A DNA stretch of 64,000 bases from Pyrus communis (GCF_963583255.1 NC_084805.1:6312327-6376326); one strand, 5' to 3'; positions 23,051-35,418 are shown, counted from the stretch's first letter. Made by a program: numbers and translations. The notes: generated by a model from the sequence alone, not told the origin.

Positions 23051-23623
23051 TGTTGAAACCAAATTTGCACACCGTCATAGATGGTGAAGGCACAAATTCA
23101 AGCAACCTTAAAACAGAGAACAACCATGAGCAAGCCTAAGACTGGGGGGTGGGAGGCATGCCGGCCAAAGACTTTTCGATAGTGAAGTTAGTAACCAATT
23201 TTAGACTCAAGTAGTGGGCAAGAGAATTAAAGTATTAAGATTACATTACTAAAGATGAACCCTAGATAGGGTTTTATACCGTATATAGAGGACTTTTTTA
23301 GGATAGATTATCTAGAAGTAGATATTGCACCTTCTTAGGAGTTATGATTACTTGCGATGCACCCCAATTCCTAGATTGTAGGAACTCCAAGACTTATGAG
23401 GAATCTAATTATATCCTTATCTGGATCAGATCTCATGCCTTGCAGAACAAGCATGGTCATACCAGCAGAGTCGTTCGAATTTCGCGTAGTACCCCAGAAC
23501 AGGATGACAGTGGCACCGTTGCTTCATTTAATCCAACTTCGCCTAGAGTTGTTGAGTCCATGACCGGACTTCTGAGACAACAGTATTCGGATCAACTTTA
23601 CTCTGACCCTAAAAAATCATCCA
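23051..23623 (-). repeat. 3' LTR of the Gypsy-type element
   Basis: Minus-strand start TGGATGATTTT (23623 downwards), end TTTCAACA at 23051. Partner of 26631-27186. Confidence 0.75.
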
Positions 23624-24797
23624 ATGTCTAGAACAATCCTCCAATCTGAAACATGCAATCAAGGCCATTAAATTAGAAAACTGATGCAATTTAGAACTTT
23701 GGTTCCAATTGCGTGAATTTAATTTAAATTTGCAAGAAAATTTGAAAGAGGGAAACAACGATAAAGAGGGAGGGAGTTAGATAGAGGGCATGAATGTGAA
23801 AGAGACAAAAAGAGAAAAGAAGGAGGATCACAAAGAGAATGAGCGCATAGTAGACCTCCAATAGCTTTCCGTTAGGTATGCTTGGGAAATGTCAATGTTT
23901 TAGGTTGAGCAAAAGTAGTTGTTTAACGAGGTGAATGAGGAAGCATACGATTTTGGATACCTCATTGGTTACGCCCGGAAAGATCAAGCTAAAGGTTGGG
24001 ACGTTTACAAGATTTCGAAGAGATTGCCACACAGACTTTTCTCCTCCGCAGCACCTACTGGATGAGATCTCAAATTTGAAGGCAAAGCAGAAAGAGCTTA
24101 TCTCCAAAAAAGATATGGACCCCGATGTCCCTAAATAATCCTATACCATGTCCAAGGAGAAATGAATTGTGGAAGATTCTTGAGATTTTCCTGGCTAATA
24201 GGGGGTATGTCTCGTCTACATCTTCAAATCATTTTCTTTTGCAATGTGGATTATTTTTTGCTATTTTCTTATTTCATGAGTGAATCTAAACTCGATAAAT
24301 TTCTTTAAAGTAGACAAACTTTATATGGGAAATAAGTGGTAGACCAGAATGTAGATAAGTTTGTGGGTTTGGGACAAAGCTAGAAAAGCCCCCCCTATGG
24401 CAACATTGATTTGGGGAACATTGCCTCCCAGAGTTAGCATTCATAAAGTATTCTTATCGTGATATCCAGAATACCACCTTACTCCGGTACCAGAAATTAA
24501 ACATTAAACTCATGAGAAAACTTTTGCTTTTGCACTTAATGAGATGCATTTATCAGAGTAAAGACCTTCAAATTGTACCTAAAGATAATTTGCGAATAAA
24601 TGTTGAGTGTTTTGTGCCCTGCCTTAGTTATTGGGCCAAAGGTCTTAATATTTCACAATGTGATGCTAGGGGAAAATGATTAGCCTCGTATCCGTTTCCA
24701 GTGTTGGAAACATGATCGTCAACATGTGGGTCGGAAACACCTTTCAAATCCTTTTGTTAGACCCTAGCTTTGAACCTAAGCGTTTCCAATCAGACTA

Positions 24798-24860
24798 CTT
24801 CGATTAGTTTGACCAACGCATTTCTGCGTATCAGAGCTTCGTTGGTCAAACTAACCGAGG
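24798..24860. repeat. Hairpin with a 15-bp perfect stem
   Basis: TTAGTTTGACCAACG (24804-24818) and CGTTGGTCAAACTAA (24840-24854) are exact reverse complements around a 21-nt loop; after one mismatch the pairing extends a further few bases. It lies in the interior of the Gypsy-type element. Confidence 0.8.
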
Positions 24861-25767
24861 TAACACACGGTGTTGCAGAACATACTTGGCTTAGTATGTT
24901 GGTTCGGGATAGAAATAGTCGTACTTGGTGTCAAAATTCAGAGCCACCTTCAGATGATTTTCAGATTACCATTTTCGACTATTCCCTCGAATGATGTAGA
25001 GCCCAGTTTGAATGTTATAACCCACAACTTTGCTGGTTGTATAAACTTTCCAGAGGTTGAATGGTGCATTGGACTTCTATGTCAATGCGCCATGTGTTAG
25101 TGCCCGTAGCTTACCAATCGTTACCGTTCTTGTAATGGTTCGAGTCTCCTAAGCTACTAACCATTCTTGTAATGGCTGGGCTAAATAAGGCTCCATTGGC
25201 AGTGTAACTTTGAACTCTTTTAGACTTGTGTTCATGCAAAGTTTAGGCCCTGTTTGGAAAGAGTAGGGTACTCCCTGCATCATTAAAAAAAAAAAAAAAA
25301 AACAAACACTCAAAGTAGATAAACTTTCTTTTATTTATAACCAAGAGTAAAGTTGGTTGACAAAAGGATGTGATTAAATATGAAAAAGATTGCCTACATA
25401 TTTCCGGGATGGTGAATCAAATCATTGGTGCATTTCTAAAAAAATATATGATATAATGTAAAAAATTACACCAGGGATCACTTTTGACGATTAGCTTATG
25501 GTAGGGCGTGAAGAAATGAGTTCTCCATGGACTTGTCTTCTCTTAGATGGCGGCATTGCGATTGGTTCCAGAGAGGACTACCTACATATCCTATGGAGGG
25601 AATCAAACCGCTTGTAGTCCGTATTGTGCTATGTTTATTTAAGTTACCTGGAACAGTTAACAAGAGGTTCGATTTTTCCTAACCAGGCCCTGTCTCTTAA
25701 CGCCGGTTCTTCTACTTCTTTGGTTCAATCTTCTATTCATTATTATTCCTAGATAGTGAGGCAGGTA

Positions 25768-26154
25768 CTACATGTTGGGGGAATAATGCCCATGGTGTGC
25801 AACCATTCTCAACCGAGGATAACTTTGTAAGGAGATGGGTTGCCAAATCACATGGAAAACTTTTAGGTATTTAGACAATTTTTCTTGCACTTTGAGTTGT
25901 ATCATTCCAACAGTATTGTGTGGAATTCTATCAAGAGCTTGGATGGTGGATATTCTGAAGTTGACTTTATCGAGGACACCCATATTTGTAACTACACCCA
26001 TGAAGAGGAAATTGTCTTTCAACCCATTATCGATCAGAACCCTATCTACCATGGCATCAGAGATTTGTAACTTGATATAAGGGTGCCATTGGGGAAAGTA
26101 TATGTTTTTTGGTCTGGTGACGAGGTTTCTTAGGTGATATGTTCTTTGCATCAT
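25768..26154 (-). pseudogene. Retropepsin-like domain of the Gypsy-type element
   Basis: A 128-codon frame reading ISDAMVDRVLIDNG, then TVGMIQLKVQ and FHVI. In plant Gypsy polyproteins the protease reads V(D/H)RVLID(T/N)GSS..., then an (T)xGxIxLxV strand and F.V. The aspartate in IDNG matches the catalytic position, but the following Ser-Ser is replaced by Leu-Lys and the C-terminal ILGRPWL-type motif is scrambled. It is a decayed copy. Confidence 0.6.
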
Positions 26155-26196
26155 CTTCTTTCCTTTCTGCGCCCTTTTGAAGTAATCTCGTTTTCC

Positions 26197-26505
26197 TCAT
26201 ACACAGTTGATTGTCGGGAAGGATTTCTTCCTCGAATGGTAGGGCAGTAGTAAACCCGGGATCTTTGAGAATCTTCTGGTGTGTGCCTTTGGGATAAGCT
26301 CCTTGGCCAGGAGGCCTTGATTTAGATTTGCTGTCTCTAGAAGAACCTGAGTGGTAAAGACTTCAAGGCGGGCGATAATGTTTTTGATAGCGTTCATCAC
26401 TTTGTCTAATCTGGAGAGTTTGGATCGTTCCTTGGTTCGCATGTTCTTCTTAAGATCTTTCACTGATGTATGTATCTTTAGGGCATCTTCCCAAACCTGA
26501 TCCAT
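26197..26505 (-). pseudogene. gag-like remnant of the Gypsy-type element
   Basis: A 102-codon frame lying directly after the 5' LTR and leader on the minus strand. It is rich in Lys/Arg and Leu with coiled-coil character (SRLDKVMNAIKNIIARLEVF). Position and composition fit the start of a Gypsy gag; the sequence alone would not identify it. A stop at its end separates it from the protease remnant. Confidence 0.4.
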
Positions 26506-26630
26506 AAAGGAGGCATCTTTGCTCCCTAGGTCTGTGTCTTGCCATGGGATGATATTCTAAACATAGCTTCCATAAGGTGGAGTGATATGGTTGAGAGGAA
26601 TATGAGTTCACTCTCAATGAAAGCACCAAT

Positions 26631-27186
26631 TGTTGGAATCAAATTCGCGCACCTCCGTGTGAGCACAAATCTGAATAATCTGTAGTACAATGAAACAACC
26701 GTGACCAAGCCCAAGGGCGATGAGGTGTGTTGGCCAAAGGCTTCCGATGGTCAAGTTAGTTAATGATTTTAGACTCAAGCAGTGGGCAAAAGAATTCAAG
26801 TATTTAGATTGCGTTACCATAGATGAACCCTAGATGGGTGCAATTATATCGTGGGAGAAAGACTTTTTTAAGATAAAATCCTCGTTTGAAGCCAAGAGAA
26901 TTCTAAAGGATTTCTAGAAGTAGATATTGCATCCTCTTAGGAGTTGTGATTACTTGCGGTGCACACCAATTCTAGATTGTAGGAACTCTAAGACTTATAG
27001 TATCTGATTGTGTCCATATTCGAATCAGATCACGTGTATTACAGAACAAGCATGGTCATCCCGTAGAGTCGTGATAGTGGCATCGCTACTCTGTCTGACA
27101 CAGTCGGAGCTGGTGAGTCCAGGACCGAACTTCTGAGGTAACTGTATTCGGATCAGACTTACTTTGACCCTGAAATTCTAATCCCA
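26631..27186 (-). repeat. 5' LTR of the Gypsy-type element
   Basis: Minus-strand start is TGGGATTAG (27186 downwards) and its end is CCAACA at 26631. Similar throughout to 23051-23623. The differences between the LTRs include many substitutions and small indels, which indicates an old insertion. Confidence 0.75.
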
Positions 27187-27499
27187 TATTAGTTTATCTG
27201 ACTGAAATAATTAGTACAATTCGACTTGCCAAATGAGTTGTCATAAACTCATGGTCATAGAGAACCTGGCTAAAAAAAAAGAGAGGAGAAATTAGGTTCT
27301 CATCCTTCCTTTTGCTACTCCATTGATTAAAATCCTATTCATTTTCAATTTTTGATCAAGGTCCTTGGGTATTATAACATCATTAATTATTTTAATAATA
27401 AAATATTTTTTTATTTCTAAATATATTCATTTAATGTTTAAAATGTTACAATTAGTATATTTATATTTATGACTAAATTTTTTTATCATATATTTTTAG

Positions 27500-28145
27500 C
27501 TTTAGTTTGTATCCATTTTTAATTTGTACCAATTTTCTTTTCAGTTTTAATTCGTACCCATATATTAATTTCTTTTTTTATCCATATTTTTTTAAAGTTA
27601 TTTGTATTTGTACCCATATATATTTTTTTATTTGTACTTTTTATTGTGCTAAATGTACCCATGCTAATTATATGTACCCATTCATGTAAAACTTTTTAAT
27701 CTTAAAATGTACTCATTCTTAAATATACCAATTTGTTATATGTACTCATTCTTAAATATACCAATTTGTTATATGTAAAATGTACCCTTTTTTTTGGGAA
27801 GTGTTATTGACACTCCAAAAATCTTATTCTATACTCCTCACAAATTTATTTTTCTTTCCTAATATAGAAAGTTTGGAGTGTATAATGAGATTTTTGGAGT
27901 GCTAATAACAACTCCTTATATATATATATAATCTATTCAATTTTTTTCTAATCCATATTTAAACTTATATGGGTACATTCTTTTTTCTTTGATTTTAAAA
28001 TGTATCAATGTCAAATTTAATCGAAGAAATTTACTAATGTTATTAAACCTAATATCTTTTTCTTTTTTTGTGATTTTGAAGAATGTACCCATGTTTTGAT
28101 ACAATAATTTTTTTGGTTAATTTTGTTGAATGTACCCATGTTTAT
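27500..28145. repeat. Degenerate TGTACCCAT array (array 1)
   Basis: At least eight full or near copies of TGTACCCAT (minus strand ATGGGTACA) lie at irregular spacing in very AT-rich DNA. Within it, 27707-27739 is repeated exactly at 27740-27772 (33-bp unit). Related motif arrays are at 44580-44835 and 48745-48925. Confidence 0.65.
27797..27915. mobile_element. 119-bp MITE, copy 1
   Basis: Left end GGAAGTGTTATTGACACTCC; the reverse complement of the right end is GGAGTTGTTATTAGCACTCC. The middle contains 'ctcacaaatttatttttctttc' like copy 2 at 57886-58004, which is the same length. Short fold-back element with no coding capacity. Confidence 0.75.
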
Positions 28146-28467
28146 ATATATATACAGACACACAATAGTATATTTATATTTTAATATTTTTAATCCCACA
28201 AATTATGGTTTTTATTTAAAATTTCATTTATATAAAAAACTAAAATTTCTAATTTTTAATTTAAAAAATATAGTAACGTACATAGAAATAAATTATCACA
28301 TTAATTTTAGAGACCTCGATCAAAAATTAAAAACAAATAAGGTTTCAATCAAAAATATTCATAACTAAGGATCACATCCAAAATCTTCCAAAAAAAAAAA
28401 AAAAAAAAAAGGTTAAAAAGGCTTAAGACCCCGACGCTGCGTTTTGCTTTTATTTTGGCAGTCTAAT

Positions 28468-28493
28468 TTATAAAAGCCCTACCAAAACCCTAA
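28468..28493 (+). promoter_or_regulatory. TATA box and telo-box of the SPB1 gene
   Basis: TTATAAAAG at about 28468-28476 is followed by a telo-box AAACCCTAA at 28485-28493, 50-75 bp before the ATG at 28542. Telo-boxes are enriched in promoters of plant ribosomal-protein and ribosome-biogenesis genes, which fits the product. Confidence 0.65.
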
Positions 28494-28541
28494 TCCAATT
28501 TCCACCACCTCTCTTTCTGTGTATTGGACTCTTGAGAAGCC

Positions 28542-31500
28542 ATGGGAAAGGTGAAGGGCAAGCACCGTTTGGACAAGTACTACAAACTAGCCAAGGAGCA
28601 TGGCTACCGCTCCCGAGCTTCATGGAAGCTTGCCCAGCTCGACACCAAGCACCAATTCCTTCACTCTTCTCACGCCGTCCTCGACCTCTGCGCCGCGCCC
28701 GGCGGTTGGATGCAAGTCGCCGTGCAGCGCGTTCCCGTCGGCAGCCTCGTGGTCGGCGTCGACTTGGTCCCTATCGCCCCTGTCCGCGGCGCCTTCTCGA
28801 TCCAACAGGACATCACCAAGCCAGAATGCACGGCCAGGCTCAGAAAGCTGATGAAGGAGAATGGCTGTTCGGCTTTTGATTTGGTGCTTCATGATGGGTC
28901 GCCCAATGTCGGCGGCGCGTGGTCTTCGGAGGCCACTGCTCAGAATGCTTTGGTCGTTGATGCGGTGAAGTTGGCTACTCAGCTTTTGGCTCCCAAAGGA
29001 ACATTTATTACTAAAGTATGTATTGAATTTCATATTGGCAATTGGGTTTTTGTTGGTTTGTGTTGGATTAGAACTTGAAACTTAACAACTCAAAGTTTAA
29101 ACTTTGAGTTGTTAAGTTTCAAGTTCTAATTTTTTGGTTCATTACTGCATTCCATTTAAATTCAACTTGTTTTTCAAGTATTTTTCTACATTTAATAATT
29201 TGTTTTCATAATTGAAATTTTTTTTCGGTTCAATTTATATTCTGAATGGGGCCGCAGTTGGAATTAATTTTACTTCTGTATGATTGAAATTCGTGTTTTC
29301 AATTTGTTTTTCGAGCTCAAGCATGTTAATATCAAGATTTGAATTGTGGACGTCCTTAACCATACAAGTATTTTGTTTATGTATTTCGATTAGTTTTGTT
29401 TAAGAAGCTGGGCGCTTATTATTGTTTTGTCGCAGATCTTCAGGTCGCAAGATTATAATGCTGTCTACTATTGTATGAAGGAGGTGATTTTCTACTTCTT
29501 ATTTACTGTAATCTTTACATTGTTGGACTAGTTGATACTAGTATATAGATCACAAAACATATTTATTCCAAACCTCTGGATTGATTAGCATGTCTGATCC
29601 TGGTATATAACCTGCAGTTGTTTGAGAAGGTTGAACAGGATAAACCAGCAGCTAGTCGTAGCTCTTCTGCGGAGACGTATCTTTTGGGTTTTAAGTACAA
29701 GGCTCCTGCAAAGATTGATCCGCGTCTACTTGACGTGAAACATCTATTTAAGTCTGTAGAACCTCAGAAGAAGGTAACTCATATTAGATGAAACAGAATA
29801 CCAGCTTTACTTAAGTACAAAATTCTTTCCTTTTTAAAAAAAAAATATTGTTTTAATATATTTGTTTCTCCTTGTAACTCCTTGATATAGGTGGTAGATG
29901 TACTAAGAGGAACAAAGCAAAAAAGACACCGTGATGGGTAAACGTTCTTTCTAATTTTTTTTTCTTTTATATCTTTACCTTGATCACTTTTGTATGAGCT
30001 TCAGCATTGTAATTACCAAAAACAGGGTGATTGCATGTGTTTTTTCTGCAAGATTTTATAGTCTTTTAAGTGGTTATTGTTTTTTCCCTATAAATTTCGA
30101 ACATGGGTAGGCAGTTTTTAACTGCAGAGTAACACAGATGGGTCAATGATTTTGTTCTATCCATCATTGACCTTGTTTGTTCAAACTTTTATTAGTTCTT
30201 ATGATTGCTATCTTGACCCGGTTCTCTTTATATTTTTGAGGTTCCTGTGATTGCTATCTCATAAGTGTTGCATGATTGTGTTCTATATACAGGTATGAAG
30301 ATGGAGACACAATTTTGAGAAAAGTGTCTTCTGCTGCTGCTTTCATTTGGTCTGATGTTCCTCTCGATATCCTTGGTTCTACTACTTCCATAAGCTTTGA
30401 CGATGAGGCATCTTTGCCCATCAAGGATCATGCTTTAACAACAGAAGAGGTAGTCCCTTTTTTTTTTTTTTTTTTAATTTTTTTTATTTGCATGTTCTCT
30501 TTATATAGATTTTACTTTCCCCTACTAGCTGAAAAAAATGTGTTTTATCAGCCCCTTAAATACTTTGGAACCCTTGTAGTGTTCCAACCACTTTAACTAT
30601 TACGGTTTGACAGGTTAAAACTCTCTGTGATGATCTGCGTGTGTTGGGGAAGCAAGATTTCAAGTACCTTTTGAAGTAAGAAATGCTGTTTCTTTAATCT
30701 ATAAAATGCTCTTTTAGATTTAAAGATTGGCTAGACCGTTAGATTCTTTCCCTCCTTTTTAATCTGTAAATCATGTCTCTCTGCTGCAACAGAATTTTTT
30801 TTCTCACGTTAGCATTACAGTTGTTGAGGGAAGGTATCTTTGCATTCTCTCTGCATTTTTTCTCTCTCGTTATCATTACAGTTATTGAGGGAAGTGTCAC
30901 CAATTAATTGTTAACTGTAAGAGTTGGAATCACTTTGTCTGTTCTTTTATGGTCTATGATACCTTTATGCATTTGGAATGCATCTACTAGACATGCAGTA
31001 CATTGCAGTCTAGGTTTCTTGTTTCTTAGTGCAATCTAAGTTGTTATGATTGTATTGTCATTTAGGTGGCGGATGCAGATAAAAAAGGCCTTATCTCCGT
31101 CCCAGAAGGCTGACGCTTCTACTACAGATGTTGAAAAGGAGGAAAATGAGGAGGATGATGAAGACAAAATACTCAATGAAATGGAGGAGCTGACGTATGC
31201 TATGGAGCGCAAGAAGAAACGAACAAAGAAGCTTCTAGCAAAAAGACGAGCTCAAGTTTGTAGCTTCTTGCTTTCTTTTTGCGAATATTTATGCATGATT
31301 ACCTGCTGTTATTGTTGAGTCATGAAACTGGTAGATGGTTAATGTTCTGGGGGAATATACACCATAGTTTGGAGATACAATGATAATTAATTAAATGAAG
31401 CCTGAGATTGTAAAGTTAGACTTTCTAATAGGTTTTAAATCCATTAATCAGTGCGATGGACTTGGAATCGCCACCTCTATTGTATGTTTGTATGCGCATT

Positions 31501-34176
31501 TTGGTTGGATTTGGTGCCTAAATAGGATTGCAAGGCTTTCCCCAGTTTGGCCATACAGTGTTTACAAAGTTACTTGTTGGATTGGTACTTAGGGCAAGTG
31601 ATGATATAGTGTAGACGATAGTTTAACCTTTTCAATCAAATAAAAAGCTGAAAGTTTGACAGCTTCTCTTTTTATGTTCACAAATAGTCTGCCTTCTCTT
31701 TTCCCTTTTTTTCAGTTCAACAACTTATCCATGTAGAGTTAGATGTAAAGTTGTGATCTTTCAGGATAAGAACTATTGGTTATTTCTTTATTATGAATAT
31801 CAACGTATGGCACATTGATCCTTTTCATTAAATCTGTATACTGCAGGACAAGGTACGGAAGGCAACAGGGATGCAAATAGATGCACTACAAGATGGTTAT
31901 ACTGACAATGAGTTGTTTTCTCTCGCTTCCATCAAGGTATGCTTTCATTTCACAATCTACCTTGACACGTTGATTTTTTTTTGTCTCGGGAATCTGATTT
32001 CTGATGGAGGAGCTTTTTTTTGAACCTCGAAAGTTCATTTTGATGGGCCTTTGGGGAAGTTAGATTATATTTTTCAAGTCCTTGGTACAATATAAAGGCT
32101 TCTATTTCACAATTTTTCTTCTTTTCATGAGCCATTGGGACCTTAATATACTTGATTTATTTATTTGTTCCGAAACAGAAGAGCAAGAAGCTAATATTTA
32201 AGTATTTAAAAATGGTGTTACTGTACTCTATAATTTGGAAATACCCATATTTTTTTATGTTATAATTTTGCAATAGATGTTTCAAGCAGAACTAGTATGC
32301 TACTAGCTTACTGTTAGTTGGCTTTTCTTTCTCCCATTGTCCATTGACATTTGAAAGGATTTCATTTTTTTCTCCCCAAAGATCAAAATCTTTCTTTTTG
32401 TTTTTATGTTCCTTAATTTTTTCTTGACGAAGATAGCAGGTTCTGACTTTACCAACTCTATGTATAAATATCAATGCATATCTTGACTGCATTCTCGTCC
32501 TTCAGGGTAAGAACGATCTGGTAGTGGTTGATTCCACTGAATATGATGGTGAGAATGGTGACCTTGGAGATACTGAAAATGGGGAAACCCATGAGAATAC
32601 CCAAGAAGCATCATCCAGTGATATGGACTCTGATGATGAACGCAGAAGGTTATTCTTCTTGTACCTTATATTAGCATTAGATAAAAAAATAATTCTATCA
32701 TCTGTGTTAAATCATGTATTACTATTTATGATGTTAGATATGATGCACAAATGGAAGATCTTTTCGATAAGGCATATGAACAGTACACCTCCAAAAAGGA
32801 GGGAAGTGCAAAGCAGCGGAAACGTTTAAAACAAGCACATTCTGAGGACGCTCAACTTTTGGAGGTATGAAGCTTTCATTACGCGTGGTGATATAAACAA
32901 AAATTTCACTTTAGTTATGGGTCTCATGCTGTGGGTCTGTAGGGGAGTAGTATTACTTAAAATCTCAATATCTTTCTGCAGAATTTTTTTTGATAGGCAT
33001 GAGCGCATAGATGATAAAAGTATTTATATCTACAGCACAATACTGCTTGTGCTCATAAATCTATTTATTTATTTGGCCACTCAGGATGTTGATGGCGGTG
33101 ATATAGTTCAGTCTGATTATGATTCAGACAAAGACCAGGGTATTCAGGAATCGAATCCTCTCTTGGAATCACTTGATGAGGGGGACGGACCTACCCAAGA
33201 GGAAATTATGAATAACTGGTTTAGTCAGGATATCTTTGCCGAAGCTGTAGAGCAGGGGGATTTGGATAACTCTGGTAGTGAAGATGAAATGCAGGTTGAA
33301 AAGCAGGAGAAACTTCCCGTGCTTGAAAAGGCCAATGAAAAGACTGCAATTCAGAATGGTAAGGAAAAGACTGCAATTCAGAATGCTAAGAAAAATACGG
33401 AAAATGATGCTGCAGGGACCAAAGGCCATAAACTTCAAGCTTCAAAGGCCGACGATGATTTTGAGATTGTCCGTGCTCCGGGTACAGATTCAAGTGATGA
33501 CTCATCATCAGATGAATCCGAGGATATGGATATAGATAAAAAAGCCGAGATACTGGCGTGTGCAAAGAAAATGCTGAGGAAAAAGCCAAGGGAACAGATG
33601 CTTGATGATGCCTATAACAAGTACATGTTTGATGATGACGGCTTGCCCGGATGGTTTTTAGATGAGGAGAAGAGGCACCGTCAGCCAATGAAACCTGTGA
33701 CCAAAGAAGAGATTAATGCCATGAAAGCACAATTTAAAGAAATTGATGCCCGTCCTGCAAAGAAGGTGGCAGAGGCTAAAGCTCGAAAGAAGCGAGTTGC
33801 CTTTAGGAAGCTCGAGAAGGTTCGGAAGAAGGCAAACACAATATCCGACCAGCCAGACATCTCTGATCGTTCAAAGAGGAAGCAAATCGAACAAATGTAT
33901 AAGAAGGCTGCGCCTAAAAGGCCTCAAAAGGAGTATGTGGTTGCAAAGAAGGGAGTTCAAGTCAGGGTTGGCAAGGGTAAAGTCCGTGTGGATAGACGGA
34001 TGAAAAAGGATGCAAGGGGCAGTGGGCCGGGTAAAAGGCCTGGAAAAGGCAATTCGAAGAAAGGAAAAACTGCTGCCAAGGGTGAGAGAGGAGGCAAGGG
34101 TGCCGGAAAGGGTGACAGAGGCAAGGGCCCCGGAAAGGCTTCAGGAAGGCCGACAGGGAGGAAGGGTAGGAAGTGA
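28542..34176 (+). CDS. SPB1: SPB1/FtsJ-type AdoMet-dependent rRNA 2'-O-methyltransferase
   Basis: Eleven exons: 28542-29015, 29436-29483, 29618-29773, 29891-29937, 30293-30449, 30614-30675, 31066-31255, 31847-31936, 32506-32648, 32738-32864, 33085-34176. All junctions are GT-AG and in phase, giving 861 residues, close to yeast Spb1. The N-terminal FtsJ fold has the SAM motif LDLCAAPGGW (47-56) and a complete K-D-K-E catalytic tetrad (K29 in RASWKL, D118 in LHDG, K158 in FITK, E193 in SSAE). The middle DUF3381 region is followed by long acidic stretches (DDEDKILNEMEEL), then the Spb1_C domain (DGLPGWFLDEEKRHRQP, SKRKQIEQMYKKA) and a Gly-Lys-rich tail. Spb1 methylates the large-subunit rRNA A-loop in pre-60S particles in the nucleolus. 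The ATG has a good context (AGCCATGG). No defect is seen. Confidence 0.92.
29067..29130. repeat. 64-bp perfect palindrome in SPB1 intron 1
   Basis: The 32 bases 29067-29098 and the 32 bases 29099-29130 are exact reverse complements with no spacer. It lies 51 bp after the exon 1 donor. It would form a cruciform in DNA or a long hairpin in the pre-mRNA. Confidence 0.9.
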
Positions 34177-34848
34177 AAATATAGGCAAGCACGACTGAGC
34201 TTCCGCGTAATAGTGTGTTCGTTAGCTTGCACGATTGATTTTGTTTTTCGTTTTTTTTTTCCTGCCATCTCATTTTTGTTTATTGGAAGAAGTTATAATT
34301 TTGAGTTATTTGTTGTATTAAAACCTTAATCCTTCAGGAACGAAACAGTTTTTTTTGTAAAGTTATGAGGGGTTTTACTTGGGTTTCTGTAGTTTAAACC
34401 TGAGCAGTTGTCCGTTAGTTCCCATGGTGAAATTGAAGTTGAAATTTTGCTCCCGATGGTTTGAACAATTTCACTTGTCCCATAACTTGAACTTGGGAAT
34501 TTTAGCGCCTGTTTGATATTCATCAGTTTTTAGTTTTCACAACCATACCGTAGTGTTAATTGGCAACATAGCTTTGTATTTTGAGTACCTCAAAAACTGC
34601 CTCAACCCTAATTTATCTCAACCCAAACTCCATCTTTTGCTTTGCAGTCTCATATTACTTCTTTACTCTTTATCTGTTTTACAACTAAATGATTTCTCGA
34701 ATTTAGGCCTTCTTATCCACTAATAGGCCCGCCGAACCTCCACTCGCCGGAAATCAAGCCCAGAAGCGGACTCATTAGAATAAACGGAAGTTAGCTAGTA
34801 ATTAGATACAGTGGAGTTTTCGGGAGCGGCGCAATATTCAAACCGAAC

Positions 34849-35113
34849 ATGGCACAAGACCAACCTAGTTCTGTCAATGTTTGGGTCGATAGTTGCCGCC
34901 CTTACTACGTTACTAGACTAATTGCTGGCTCCTTGGTAATATGCTTCAACCCCTACATCCATCCTCAATTTCTTTCCAGCTACCTTCTTTCTCAGAGCTC
35001 CCTAATAACAAGTAGCTAGCTCACACTGTAATGTCATATTTTTGTAGGTTTCAACATCAATCAATGACGACTACAGCCTTGGACTGTTTATTTATTGGAC
35101 TGTACGTAAGTAG
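34849..35113 (+). pseudogene. Two-exon fragment of an unrecognised gene
   Basis: An ATG at 34849 opens 29 codons (MAQDQPSSVNVWVDSC, then RPYYVTRLIAGSL) to a donor at 34935/34936. The reading resumes in phase 0 after TTTTTGTAG at 35048 with VSTSINDDYSLGLFIYWT before a stop or a further donor (CTGTACGTAAGT). The joined product of about 50 residues has a protein-like composition and correct splice signals, so it is probably the 5' end of a real gene whose remaining exons are lost. I cannot name the family. Confidence 0.4.
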
Positions 35114-35418
35114 TTGTTTTTATTTTTAACTTTTTATTTAACGATATATTTGCACTAATGAGTGAGGTTATAAATTCAAATTTAATTGTAAGTAGTTGAG
35201 TTTTTATCTTATTTTTTCGTTTTTCTTTTGTTTGATGCCATGTTTCGCCTTTTCTTGTGTGGGAGTACCCAGGACAATTAAGATACTAAGGATGACTTTT
35301 GGGTTACAGATTTGGTTTTGAAGGGCATGGTGGTTGTGGTTGAGGAAATAATTAATAGGATTTTGAAATTAAAATAACAAATAAAATTTCCCTATATTAT
35401 CTAGTTAAAAGTTCAATA

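Larger units (their letters stand above)
23051..27186 (-). mobile_element. Gypsy-type LTR retrotransposon, internally degraded
   Basis: Two direct repeats, 26631-27186 (5' LTR on the minus strand) and 23051-23623 (3' LTR), of 556 and 573 bp share order and wording along their length, including 'gactcaagcagtgggcaa', 'gatgaaccctagat' and 'gaacaagcatggtcat'. Just inside the 5' LTR the minus strand reads ATTGGTGCTTTCATTGAGAG (26630-26611), a common start of Gypsy internal regions. A gag-like ORF and a retropepsin-like domain follow. No reverse transcriptase, RNase H or integrase is readable in the 3-kb interior, so it is non-autonomous or deleted. No target duplication is seen. Confidence 0.75.

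Noticed and set aside
33957..34273. Open frames of about 100 codons on the minus strand opposite the end of the SPB1 gene
   Set aside because: They are antisense shadows of the Gly-Lys-rich tail, whose codon bias removes stops on the other strand; no domain or start context supports them.
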